In this document: positions 46,292-54,268 of the stretch, piece after piece | How positions within the stretch are numbered: the stretch's first letter is position 1 | How the letters are laid out: the number at the start of each line of letters is the position of its first letter | NCBI GenBank assembly: GCA_900551325.1 | Contig: URVM01000013.1 | Location: forward strand, 1-64,000 | Origin: an uncultured Eubacteriales bacterium | GTDB lineage: Bacteria > Bacillota > Clostridia > Lachnospirales > Cellulosilyticaceae | Length of the DNA: 64,000 bases | Reading direction: 5' to 3' | The notes under the pieces: generated by a model | The model's input: only the letters and a program-made list of their open reading frames with translations | Databases searched by the model: none | Told to the model about the DNA's origin: nothing | Position numbers and translations under genes: made by a program

Positions 46292-46774
46292 ATGTTTGAA
46301 GTTGGTGATCAGGTTTTTTGTCCTATGAGAGGGAGTGGAATTGTAGAGGCAATAGAAGAAAGACAAATGATTGGTGAAAAGCAAGAGTATTTTATCATTC
46401 AGATGCAAGACTCTAGTATGACTATTATGGTTCCTACTGATCGTGTGAGCAAATCAAAGTTTCGTTTTATAAGTGATGCAGATACTGTAGATAAGGTACT
46501 TGCAACTTTTGGTAAGGAGAATACTTCCTTTGACCCATCTATTCCACAAAAGCAAAGAATGAAAGATAACCAAGTTAAGCTCTCATCTGGGACATTTGCT
46601 GAGTATGGTGAAGTAGTAAGAGATCTAATGACTATTCAAAAAGAAAAGCCATTAAATGCAAGTGAAAATTCTATTTTAATGGATGCAAAACGTCTCTTTC
46701 TAGATGAGTTAAGTTTGATTAAAGATATTTCTAAAGAAGAAGCTATAAGCCTTTTAGATAAATTACTTGCATAG
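46292..46774 (+). CDS. CarD/CdnL-family transcriptional regulator
   Basis: The 160-aa protein has an N-terminal Tudor-like RNA-polymerase interaction domain (VGDQVFCPMRGSGIVEAIEE) shared with CarD, CdnL and the TRCF RID, and a helical C-terminal DNA-binding domain (about 70-160) rich in Lys and Glu. CarD proteins bind the RNA polymerase beta subunit and stabilise open promoter complexes. GGAGGTGG lies upstream of the ATG. Its stop codon lies inside a terminator stem. Confidence 0.92.
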   Translation: MFEVGDQVFCPMRGSGIVEAIEERQMIGEKQEYFIIQMQDSSMTIMVPTDRVSKSKFRFISDADTVDKVLATFGKENTSFDPSIPQKQRMKDNQVKLSSGTFAEYGEVVRDLMTIQKEKPLNASENSILMDAKRLFLDELSLIKDISKEEAISLLDKLLA

Positions 46775-46811
46775 AAGAGATTAGGCTCATAAAGTAGCCT
46801 AATCTCTTCTA
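46772..46811. terminator. Hairpin at the end of the CarD-family gene
   Basis: A perfect 16-bp stem (46772-46787 with 46796-46811) includes the TAG stop codon. There is no long T run after it, so termination efficiency is uncertain. Confidence 0.8.
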
Positions 46812-46874
46812 CTTTATAAAGAACTAATGGCAAACTAATGAAATATAGACGAATTTTACTATCATTAATAAAAC

Positions 46875-46930
46875 AATAATAAGAAGTAGCTATAAATAAT
46901 AAAAAGTTTATAGCTACTTCTTATTATTTT
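46875..46930. repeat. Perfect 22-bp inverted repeat without an adjacent gene end
   Basis: 46875-46896 pairs with 46907-46928 without mismatch, around a 10-nt loop, with T residues on the right. It lies 64 nt after the CarD hairpin, with no ORF between. It may be a second, true terminator for carD or the end of a short RNA. Confidence 0.8.
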
Positions 46931-47001
46931 ATAGACACATAAAAAAGAGAAAATAAGTGAATAACAAGTGTATCAACTATATGTAAAGGAGATTTAAACA
47001 C

Positions 47002-47211
47002 ATGTATGACTTAGAAGACACTGGTTTACCACTTGGATTATCTATGCAACTTGCTCAAGATGAAGATGCAATGAGTTATTTCTTTACATTACCAAAAAGT
47101 GAACAAGAACATCTCATTGAATATATTAAGCAAGCTAAAACTGGAGAAGAAGCTAGAAGAAGAATTGATGAAGTTGTAGAACTTTGTAAAAAGAGAGAGC
47201 GATTTTATTAG
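47002..47211 (+). CDS. Small protein, YdeI/OmdA-like
   Basis: The 69-aa protein reads GLPLGLSMQLAQDEDAMSYFFTLP followed by a helical, basic-acidic tail. This resembles the short C-terminal segment of YdeI/OmdA (bacteriocin-protection) proteins, where the same LPLGFSMALAQNE-like line begins the domain. The assignment is by recall and modest. AAGGAGA precedes the ATG. It appears monocistronic. Confidence 0.6.
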   Translation: MYDLEDTGLPLGLSMQLAQDEDAMSYFFTLPKSEQEHLIEYIKQAKTGEEARRRIDEVVELCKKRERFY

Positions 47212-47309
47212 AAAAAACAAGAATAAGAAAACTTTTTCATTTACTAAAAAATAAAAATAAGATATAGTTTAATTATAGTAATAGATATTGTTATAAGGAG
47301 ACTAAAAGA

Positions 47310-47849
47310 ATGAAGAAGTATTTAGGTAAGATAGTATTCATGAGTCTATTTATAAGTATACCTTGGATAAGTTGGGGACAATCTATACCACTTTTTAAAT
47401 CGCCTATACAAATAGGAGCTAAGCTTCTTGCGCCTTTTGGAGAAAATCGTATAGGATATATGCATGAAGGGGTAGATGTAGATGTACCTATGTGGACACC
47501 TTTATATGCAGTACAAGATGGAATAATAACAAAAGCAGCACCTGATTCTAAAGGTGTGGAAAATGGTGGAGGCCATATGATTTTTATTAACCATGGAGAT
47601 GGTATGGAATCTAGGTATATGCATCTAAGCTTATATGCTGTAAATCTTGGTGATAAAGTAAAAGCTGGTGATTTGATTGGCTTTTCAGGAGATAGTGGTG
47701 ACGCTACAAAGCCTCTTTTACACTATGAGTTAAGATCAAATAATGTGCCAATAGATCCTAATTTTATCTTTGAAGAAAATCAGGTATGGGATAAAGAAGG
47801 ACAAGCATTATATGATGTACCACCATCGTTTTTAGCACCTCAAACATAA
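47310..47849 (+). CDS. M23-family peptidase-like protein lacking one catalytic His
   Basis: The 179-aa secreted protein has a signal peptide (about 1-23) and a LytM/M23 domain. The zinc ligands H52 and D56 (HEGVDVD) and H138 are in place, and H105 (YMHLS) matches the first catalytic His. The usual H-x-H motif is LLH at 136-138, so the catalytic His equivalent to LytM H291 is replaced by Leu. The enzyme may be inactive, like EnvC/NlpD-type regulators, or use another residue. Upstream AAGGAGA supports the ATG. A terminator follows. Confidence 0.85.
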   Translation: MKKYLGKIVFMSLFISIPWISWGQSIPLFKSPIQIGAKLLAPFGENRIGYMHEGVDVDVPMWTPLYAVQDGIITKAAPDSKGVENGGGHMIFINHGDGMESRYMHLSLYAVNLGDKVKAGDLIGFSGDSGDATKPLLHYELRSNNVPIDPNFIFEENQVWDKEGQALYDVPPSFLAPQT

Positions 47850-47883
47850 TAAATATAAATTAAGCATAAAAATATAGAAAATA

Positions 47884-47915
47884 AAAAGCTGATTCATTTT
47901 GAATCGGCTTTTTTA
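47884..47915. terminator. Bidirectional terminator
   Basis: Stem 47884-47895 with 47901-47912 (one G-U) is followed by a T run. It lies between convergent genes and overlaps the 3' end of the - strand gene. Confidence 0.88.
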
Positions 47916-49186
47916 TTTTCTATAAATATATCCAAAAAGGAAGCAAGCTTAGAAGTAGATACGGGAAGACCTAGCACAAAAGGGCAGTGATCTTTAGGGC
48001 AAGTTTTAAACATCAAAGGATTTAGACAAAGTAATTCTTGTTTTAGAGAATCAAAATATTTATAGGTTTCTAACCAAGTATTTACAAAAGAAGGATATAA
48101 AGAACTTACAGGAACTAGATTTAGAAAACAACTAGTAGCAACAAGGGTTGTAGCAATGTTACAAGAGGCAAAAAAAGTATTAAAAGTATATACAGGTTCT
48201 TTTACAGTCTCTTCACAATAGTCAAGCACTTTTAGGCCTTGAGTCAGTAAACTATTGGCATGCTTATTTTCAATAATATATTTTGAAGTATCTATATCTA
48301 AGCAAGTGATGCCAGTAGTTTTGGTCAGTGTGTTAGATTCATTACATTGGTTAGAATTTGTATTAGAAGATGAGTCACTACGGGTATCACTAGAACCATT
48401 TGTAAAGCTACCATTATTGTTTTGAGTTGCACCTAGTAATTTAGTTTGGACAGTATTAAGAGATAATGTTTGAGTGCATGTATTAGAAGTATTAGCAACA
48501 TCAGTAGTTGTTTGAGTATTAGTACAAGTAGTATTTTGGCTTTGATTTGTATTATTAGTACAAGTAGTAGAAGAGGCATCAGTGTGATGATGATGATGAA
48601 TACGTTCTAGTACTTTAAGGGGTGTAAGTGCTGTACATAAATCAGCTATTTCGTTAGTAAGTTTATAAGATTCGCAAGGTGAAAGGGGGGTTGCAAGAAA
48701 AAACAGTTTAAAATATTTTCCTTTAGTCTGAGATAGAAAATTAGGGAACAAAGAATTAGACAAGTTTTCAGTTTGAGGTATATATGTAAGGGATGTAATA
48801 GCTTGTATACTGCCTAGATCTAATTTATTACAGGATACCTTTTCTAAATTAAAAGGAAAAAGTTGTTCTAAAATACAAGAGGCATCAAGTGAATTAGGAA
48901 AAGAGCGAACACTTATATAATAATTAATTACAGAAGGAGTCACATCAATAATCAAACAAAAGGTTGCACAAAGATGATAAAGAGCAAGAAGAATATTATA
49001 AAGTTTAAGAGATTCATTCTCTTCATTAAGCGAAAACTTAAATATAAGGGGGGAGCTACATAGAGGTTGAGGAGGAGAAGATATAAGAGAAGCACCCTGA
49101 AGGTTATAAAAAGGAGTCTTATAAAAAAGAGCTTGGCATTTTGCAAAAAGTCCCTGAAGATCTTTTTCATCACAAATTTGGAACAA
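47894..49186 (-). CDS. Uncharacterised protein with Asn/Thr/Ser-rich linker and poly-His
   Basis: The frame encodes about 430 aa. Residues 1-195 look like a folded alpha/beta domain. About 200-295 is low complexity (five His in a row, then Asn, Thr, Ser and regular Cys). The rest includes IENKHANSLLTQGLKVLDYC and a helical YTFNTFFASCNIATTLVATS segment. This order resembles the region before the ATPase domain in large clostridial HerA-like ATP-binding proteins (ENK..LL..L near a variable Ser/Thr linker). Here, however, the ATPase part is absent and a terminator follows. The GTG at 49195 overlaps the AGGAGGT site, so TTG at 49186 is the better start. No signal peptide. Function unknown. Confidence 0.6.
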   Translation of the reverse strand: MFQICDEKDLQGLFAKCQALFYKTPFYNLQGASLISSPPQPLCSSPLIFKFSLNEENESLKLYNILLALYHLCATFCLIIDVTPSVINYYISVRSFPNSLDASCILEQLFPFNLEKVSCNKLDLGSIQAITSLTYIPQTENLSNSLFPNFLSQTKGKYFKLFFLATPLSPCESYKLTNEIADLCTALTPLKVLERIHHHHHTDASSTTCTNNTNQSQNTTCTNTQTTTDVANTSNTCTQTLSLNTVQTKLLGATQNNNGSFTNGSSDTRSDSSSNTNSNQCNESNTLTKTTGITCLDIDTSKYIIENKHANSLLTQGLKVLDYCEETVKEPVYTFNTFFASCNIATTLVATSCFLNLVPVSSLYPSFVNTWLETYKYFDSLKQELLCLNPLMFKTCPKDHCPFVLGLPVSTSKLASFLDIFIENKKADSK

Positions 49187-49195
49187 GGGCTTCAC

Positions 49196-49736
49196 CTCCT
49201 AAATATACTCTTATAAATATATGCATACCAAATGAGGAGATAGCACAAGGAAAAAATATAAGAAAGTAGACTTAAATAAATAAGTACATATAAAAAAAGA
49301 AGTAGACTGACAAATCTACTTCTTTTGAGGGGGTACTAATAGTTAAGTTTATTAGGGGAAAACTTAACTAAACACTTTAAGATTAATCTTGAAAAAATAA
49401 AAGTGTGTGCAAATGATAATTTTCTCAATGAATTAAATCTTTGGCATAGTGTTTAAATAATTTATAATGCTATTATATAGAAAACTAACTTAAAAAGCAA
49501 GTTAAATTAAGGAAAAAAGGTAATTTAACACAGTTTTACATATTAAAGTTACTTTTAGTAAAGTGATTTGTTAATAAAAACAAATAATGCATTTCTAATT
49601 TAGGGTATATTATATAGAAATAAAAAATTATCATGTATATAATATATTATTTTAAACAAATATATTTTTGTAAGTAAATAGTGTATAATGATATTAAAGT
49701 TAATTTATTATCAAAAGTATAAAAAGGAGTATTTAT
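49196..49736. other. 541-nt intergenic region with two hairpins
   Basis: AT-rich, no credible ORF. A perfect 12-bp stem (49295-49306 with 49315-49326) is followed by seven T when read on the - strand, so it is a - strand intrinsic terminator placed about 100 nt upstream of the - strand gene. A 10-bp stem (about 49341-49350 with 49361-49370) lies beside it. This could be a leader attenuator of the downstream gene or the end of a short - strand RNA. A TATAAT at 49684-49689 may serve the + strand gene at 49737. Confidence 0.5.
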
Positions 49737-50048
49737 ATGGAAGTAGCTACAACTATTGCATGTTTACCTGTTGCAGAAGAGGGAGAAGAACAACGTTCAA
49801 GTAGAAATTTTGCCGTCAATCAATTGCCACCTAGAAAACATTTAATTTGGCGTGTTATTTCTAAGGTAGGTGACACCAATATTTGTTTTGATGTAAAACA
49901 AAAAGGACCTTCTAATGTAAATATTCTAAAATATGAGTGTATTACAGACGGCATGATTACAGAATATGAAGCACTTAGAAATCTTTATATTGCCAATCCA
50001 CAAAATGCTACAGGACATTTTATGGTCAGAGTAGAATCTTGTGAATAA
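49737..50048 (+). CDS. Hypothetical 103-aa protein
   Basis: A small soluble protein without signal peptide or membrane segment. I do not recognise the family. It has RKHLIWRVISKVGDTNICFDVKQ in the middle and ends FMVRVESCE. AAGGAG precedes the ATG, and a perfect terminator follows, so it is very likely a real single-gene unit preceded by an unusually long non-coding region. Confidence 0.65.
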   Translation: MEVATTIACLPVAEEGEEQRSSRNFAVNQLPPRKHLIWRVISKVGDTNICFDVKQKGPSNVNILKYECITDGMITEYEALRNLYIANPQNATGHFMVRVESCE

Positions 50049-50063
50049 ATAAACGAAACCCAT

Positions 50064-50100
50064 AAAGTACAAGTCATTAAGGACTTGTACTTATTTTTTT
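50064..50100 (+). terminator. Terminator after the 103-aa protein gene
   Basis: A perfect 11-bp stem (50065-50075 with 50082-50092) is followed by ATTTTTTT. Confidence 0.93.
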
Positions 50101-50273
50101 AGTAAGAATTGCCTTTACTTTTAGAAACAAATATGCTTAAAGATGTTGAAAAATCAAGAGAAATGTAGTATTATGAAGCATACTAATGTAAAATATAAAA
50201 TTACATATTCTATACTTATTAAATCATTTATTTTGATTTGTGAAAAAAATAAATTAAGAAAGAGAGTAATACA

Positions 50274-50828
50274 ATGAAAAAAAGATTATTTCTAGTAGGA
50301 TCTCCACCAGCAAGTGGAAAAACTTTTGTATCAAAAAAATTAGCAGCTAAATTAAACAATCCTGTTTATCTTGATAAAGATACTATCATTCCTCTTTCAA
50401 TGGCTGCATATAAAGCGGCAAATGAGCCATATAACAGAGACTCAGCATTTTTCAATACTTACTTAAGAGACCCAGAATATGTTGCTATTCTTGATGTAGC
50501 TTTTGAAGCATTAGAATTTAATGATAATGTTATTGTAAATGCACCATTTACAAAAGAATTTAACAATGAAACTTATGTTGAAGAGCTTAGAGCTAAACTT
50601 GCAAAAATAGATACTGAACTTGTTATGATTTGGGTGTACTGTGACTTAGAAACAATTCACCAACGTATGATCGAAAGAGGTTCAGACAGAGATACATGGA
50701 AGCTTGAAAACTGGGATGAATATGTAAAAACAAAAGATAATAGCAAACCAACTAACAAAGCAGTTGTTGTTATTGAAAATAAGGATGAAGAAAGCGTTGA
50801 TAGACAACTTCAAGAAGCATTCTTCTAA
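50274..50828 (+). CDS. P-loop ATPase / small-molecule kinase-like protein
   Basis: The 184-aa protein has a Walker A motif GSPPASGKT at residues 9-17 and a kinase-like layout of the zeta-toxin/shikimate/gluconate-kinase type: VYLDKDTI for the DxD-like strand, IVNAPFTKEF, and a lid-like IHQRMIERGSDRDTWKL. The substrate is unknown. No antitoxin-like gene is adjacent, which argues against a zeta toxin. The AGAGAG site before the ATG and the terminator after it suggest a stand-alone gene. Confidence 0.82.
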   Translation: MKKRLFLVGSPPASGKTFVSKKLAAKLNNPVYLDKDTIIPLSMAAYKAANEPYNRDSAFFNTYLRDPEYVAILDVAFEALEFNDNVIVNAPFTKEFNNETYVEELRAKLAKIDTELVMIWVYCDLETIHQRMIERGSDRDTWKLENWDEYVKTKDNSKPTNKAVVVIENKDEESVDRQLQEAFF

Positions 50829-50833
50829 AACAT

Positions 50834-50877
50834 AAAAAGTGGTACTAGCATTAAAAACTAGTACCACTTTTTATATT
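50834..50877. terminator. Bidirectional terminator
   Basis: A perfect 16-bp stem (50834-50849 with 50859-50874) has A and T flanks, between convergent genes. Confidence 0.93.
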
Positions 50878-51599
50878 TAAAGATAGTGATCTTCCTCTAG
50901 TGGAATAGGTAGAAGATTAAGTAATGCCTTTTCTATATGTTTTTTTATAAGATGGAATCCAACAATATAAAAAAAGCAAAGGCTTATTGATGCAAAAAGA
51001 AGGCCGAACAAGCTATGAGTATAAGTATAGTAGCAAAGGCAAAAATTCATAAAACCATGAAGTAATGAGGCAAAGGATAATCCAGTAAGAAAATAGCCTA
51101 TTTTATATGTATTATGTTCTAGATACATAGTATAAAAATACCCTAACATAATGCTATAAAATAAGTGACAAGGGGTAGAGACAAAATTACGTAAGAACGC
51201 AAGTAATAAGTCTTGATCATAGATAAACACATACAGTAAGTTTTCTATAGCCGAAAAGATACAAGCTGAAAAAATAAGATAAAAAATGAAGTCTTCTTTG
51301 TGCCTTAAATTTTTTAAACCACTAGTGCCTAGATAAACAGCTACAAACTTACTTAGTTCCTCCAACGGTGCTACAAGGAAGAAGTTTTCTGTAAAAAGAT
51401 AGTAAAGTGAGTTTTTAGGAATAAAGGTAGACAACGGTGTTTCCAGATAGTAACTAATAAGTGCTACAACTATAGTGGCTATAAGTTCATAAAGAAAAAT
51501 CTTTAAAATAATTTTATCAAAAGGAAGAGTATATTGGCGATTTTTAAATAAGAGGTAAAGTACAACTAGAATAAAACTAATACTTATAAAATAACTCAA
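50877..51599 (-). CDS. PrsW-family intramembrane metalloprotease
   Basis: The protein of about 240 aa has eight hydrophobic helices and the PrsW active-site pattern: APLEELSKF (EE-x-x-K), HLFYSIMLGYF and SLLHGFMNF, which supply the conserved Glu and His residues. PrsW cleaves membrane anti-sigma factors in response to envelope stress in Bacillus and Clostridioides difficile. The frame reaches an ATG at 51614, but a full GGAGGTGAT lies just inside it, so the TTG at 51599 (spacing 8) is the likelier start. No sigma/anti-sigma gene is adjacent. It is divergent from the BlaI-type gene. Confidence 0.85.
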   Translation of the reverse strand: MSYFISISFILVVLYLLFKNRQYTLPFDKIILKIFLYELIATIVVALISYYLETPLSTFIPKNSLYYLFTENFFLVAPLEELSKFVAVYLGTSGLKNLRHKEDFIFYLIFSACIFSAIENLLYVFIYDQDLLLAFLRNFVSTPCHLFYSIMLGYFYTMYLEHNTYKIGYFLTGLSFASLLHGFMNFCLCYYTYTHSLFGLLFASISLCFFYIVGFHLIKKHIEKALLNLLPIPLEEDHYL

Positions 51600-51652
51600 G
51601 GAAATCACCTCCATTAATCATATCCTAGAGAAAGAAGAAGTATGACTTTTTA

Positions 51653-51694
51653 GATAGACTTTTTTGGCAAATAAACTTGCCAAAAAAGTCTATT
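51653..51694. repeat. Perfect 17-bp inverted repeat between divergent promoters
   Basis: 51653-51669 pairs with 51678-51694 around an 8-nt loop. Both neighbours point away from it, so it is not a terminator of an annotated gene. It may be a small remnant, a regulatory cruciform or a transcript insulator. Confidence 0.75.
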
Positions 51695-51705
51695 TCTATT
51701 TTCGA

Positions 51706-51748
51706 ACTACAAACGTAGTATAGTAGTATAAAGAACTACAAATGTAGT
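51706..51748. promoter_or_regulatory. Twin BlaI-type operators flanking the promoter -10
   Basis: ACTACAAACGTAGT (51706-51719) and ACTACAAATGTAGT (51735-51748) are dyad-symmetric sites containing the TACA/TGTA half-sites bound by BlaI/MecI repressors. Their centres are 29 bp apart, and the sequence between them (TATAGT, TATAAA) contains the probable -10. The second site directly precedes the ribosome site of blaI, giving autorepression. Confidence 0.85.
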
Positions 51749-51765
51749 TTAGGAGGGGAAAGACA

Positions 51766-52143
51766 ATGATTAGTATTACAGAGTCAGAGTGGAAAGTAAT
51801 GGAGGTACTTTGGGAGAAGTCACCAGTTTCTCTTAAGGAAATTTTAAATACGCTAAAAGCAAAGACACCTTGGTCTACTACAACAGTAAGAACACTTCTT
51901 GTAAGGTTGATGGAAAAGGGGGCAGTAGAAGCTGATAAGTCTACTACAAATTTTAAATACTACCCTTTGATTGCAAAAGAAGTATGCCAAATACAAGAAA
52001 CAAGAAATCTTTTAGATAGAGTGTTTAATGGATCTATAGGTGCTTTAGTTTCTACACTAGTCAAAGAAAGTGATTTAACACAAGAAGATAGGGAAGAATT
52101 AATGAATATTATTTCTAAAATGAAAGTAGAAGAGGAGGGATAA
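51766..52143 (+). CDS. BlaI/MecI/CopY-family transcriptional repressor
   Basis: The 125-aa protein has an N-terminal winged helix (ITESEWKVMEVLWEKSPVS, then STTTVRTLLVRLMEKGAV) and a C-terminal dimerisation region. In related systems the repressor is cleaved when its membrane partner senses beta-lactam. Two operators overlap its promoter. A strong AGGAGGGG precedes the ATG. The M56 partner gene begins 1 nt after its stop. No beta-lactamase gene is adjacent, so the regulated target may be a wall or stress gene elsewhere. Confidence 0.93.
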   Translation: MISITESEWKVMEVLWEKSPVSLKEILNTLKAKTPWSTTTVRTLLVRLMEKGAVEADKSTTNFKYYPLIAKEVCQIQETRNLLDRVFNGSIGALVSTLVKESDLTQEDREELMNIISKMKVEEEG

Positions 52144-52144
52144 T

Positions 52145-54091
52145 ATGAACTTAGTATTGCAGTGGATACTTGGAAGTAGTGGGACAGCAATACTAATCAT
52201 AATTTTACGCTACTTTCTACAAAAAAATATTAAAGCAACTTGGGTATATACATTATGGTTAGTACTTTTAATAAGATTACTTTGTCCCTTTATGCCGAGT
52301 AGCTCATTAAGTTTTTTAAACCCTATTCAAGGACAGATAGATAATCAAATAATAGCTGCTAAGGGAAATGGAGCTATACAAACTTATGACATGATGAAAG
52401 AAGAATCATTTACAAGTAATGAAATCCCACCAAGCGGTATAACCAAAGAAACAAATAAAATTGAAACTACAAATAAAGAAGGGGAGAAAGAGTTAGTTGA
52501 AAATTTAGCTAGTATAAAAACTAGTAATGTACCTAATTTGGCAAATAACTATAATACCTTATGGATTAAACAAGTATTAATCTTTATATGGGGAGTAGGA
52601 AGTTTAGGAATGTTTTTCTACTATTTAGTAGGATCATACTTACTGTACAAAAAAGGTGCTAAACTAGAAGAAATTAAAGAGAGTAATGTAATAGCTCTTT
52701 ATGAAAGATGCAAATTAGAACTTAAATTTCCTCATCCTATTAAATTATGTTGGGCAGATATACCTATGTCTTATGGTGTTATAAAAAAATACATTATTTT
52801 ACCAAAAGGCTATAGTAAAGAAACCTTAGAAAATATGATGATGCATGAATTGATGCACCATAAGAGACAAGATTTACTTATTAATATACTTATAGCTATA
52901 AGCTTAATTATTCATTGGTTTAATCCTATCATATGGCTTGCACTATACCTAATGAAACAAGACGCTGAACTTGCTTGTGACGAAGGTGTTATAGAAATAC
53001 TTAAAAATAAAGAAGAATATGCAATGACTTTATTAAAACTATCAGATAGACAGCAGGCAACAAGTGTAATGGGAAGTTATATGGGAATAGGAAAAAAACA
53101 ATTAAAAAGGAGGATTTTAGCTATGAGTAAAATGAAAAAAAGGGGAGTTATAGTAGGAAGTTTAATGGTAATTTGTGTAGTTGCAGTAGCCTTAATTTGT
53201 CTAACGGGGAGTAAATTAAATAATAAAGAGGTTATAAGTAATAAAAATGATGCAATGAGTGGGCAGATACAAGTAGGAACGATTTGGGAAAGTATTAATA
53301 AAATTAAATTTGAAAATCCTATTCAGCATGTAGAATTATCACCAGGTGGTAAAAATGCTTATGTATTTGACGATGAGCCTAGTCTCATAAGTAGTGATAA
53401 AAAGGATAAATTTTATATAGTCTCAGAAAATGGATTAATTTCTAAGGATATCCTAGGTGTAGTTAAAGAGATTTTAGAAAAGGAACTTTATATAGAAGAA
53501 GGAGCTAAATATCGTATCATAGAGCAAAGTTATGGATGGGATAAAGAAATCTTTAAGATGGCTTTAATAGCTACAGGAGGAGATGGATGGAAAAACTGGA
53601 CAGCTAAAAGAAGTAATGTATCGCTTACAATAGATCCTAAAAATATAGAAAATATAGATATTCAAGTAAGTACGGAGACTGTAGGGAATGAATTTAAATT
53701 ATCTAAGAAAGAACAAGAAGTTTATGATAAGTATATTCAGACAAAGGATGTTCAAGTACTAAAGGGGCTTTCATCAATAGAGACAGCTAAAATTATAGAA
53801 AACTGTATCAAGGAAGGGAAGGGCGAAGAGGCCTATGAACTTCTAATTACCTCAGCTTCTAAAGAAGAATATGTGTTAGAAAATGAAAGGATCAAATTTA
53901 TAGATAGTAAAATAAATGAACGACGATATAACAGCCGATATGGTTTACTAGATGAGGCAAAAGTTCTTCCAACAGGAAGAGAAGGAAGTGCTATTATACA
54001 AGCTGAAGGTATTGCAGGTGATCTTATATATGTATTTGAAATTCGAATGGAAAAGTTAGATGGTATATGGAGAATGATTGCAGAAGGCTAA
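52145..54091 (+). CDS. M56-family (BlaR1-like) membrane metalloprotease sensor with C-terminal extension
   Basis: The 648-aa protein has N-terminal membrane helices with a large extracytoplasmic loop (about 60-135) and the zinc site HELMH in MMHELMHHKRQDLL (near residue 236). Downstream are ELACDEGV and a further helix (about 335-355). The long C-terminal part (about 360-648) is not the penicillin-binding sensor of BlaR1: no SxxK/KTG set is visible. It instead ends in a domain like DUF4829 (QAEGIAGDLIYVFEIRMEKLDGIWRM). It probably senses another envelope signal and cleaves the BlaI-type repressor encoded just upstream. Confidence 0.88.
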   Translation: MNLVLQWILGSSGTAILIIILRYFLQKNIKATWVYTLWLVLLIRLLCPFMPSSSLSFLNPIQGQIDNQIIAAKGNGAIQTYDMMKEESFTSNEIPPSGITKETNKIETTNKEGEKELVENLASIKTSNVPNLANNYNTLWIKQVLIFIWGVGSLGMFFYYLVGSYLLYKKGAKLEEIKESNVIALYERCKLELKFPHPIKLCWADIPMSYGVIKKYIILPKGYSKETLENMMMHELMHHKRQDLLINILIAISLIIHWFNPIIWLALYLMKQDAELACDEGVIEILKNKEEYAMTLLKLSDRQQATSVMGSYMGIGKKQLKRRILAMSKMKKRGVIVGSLMVICVVAVALICLTGSKLNNKEVISNKNDAMSGQIQVGTIWESINKIKFENPIQHVELSPGGKNAYVFDDEPSLISSDKKDKFYIVSENGLISKDILGVVKEILEKELYIEEGAKYRIIEQSYGWDKEIFKMALIATGGDGWKNWTAKRSNVSLTIDPKNIENIDIQVSTETVGNEFKLSKKEQEVYDKYIQTKDVQVLKGLSSIETAKIIENCIKEGKGEEAYELLITSASKEEYVLENERIKFIDSKINERRYNSRYGLLDEAKVLPTGREGSAIIQAEGIAGDLIYVFEIRMEKLDGIWRMIAEG

Positions 54092-54144
54092 GGTGTTGTG
54101 AAATATTAAATAGACTGTAGAACTGAATAGTAGTCTTATTTGCA

Positions 54145-54198
54145 TAAAAAACCCCTATAAAACTGGTGTAGAACTTCACCAGTTTATAGGGGTTTTTA
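54145..54198. terminator. Bidirectional terminator
   Basis: A stem of about 21 bp (54146-54168 with 54177-54197) is flanked by A and T runs, between convergent genes. Confidence 0.92.
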
Positions 54199-54268
54199 TT
54201 GATAAAATTTTATAATTATTTAGTAATGCAATAACCTATATCTTTTATAAATTGACAGAGGGGAATTA

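Noticed and set aside
48590..48605. Five consecutive His codons in the 47894-49186 gene
   Set aside because: Not an engineered tag: it lies inside the protein at the start of a natural low-complexity linker with matching codon use.
48952..49173. 73-aa hydrophobic open frame inside the 47894-49186 gene
   Set aside because: A frame shadow of the larger ORF on the same strand, with no independent ribosome site.
50274..50828. P-loop gene as a zeta-toxin of a toxin-antitoxin pair
   Set aside because: No small partner gene is adjacent and the gene is bounded by its own terminators.
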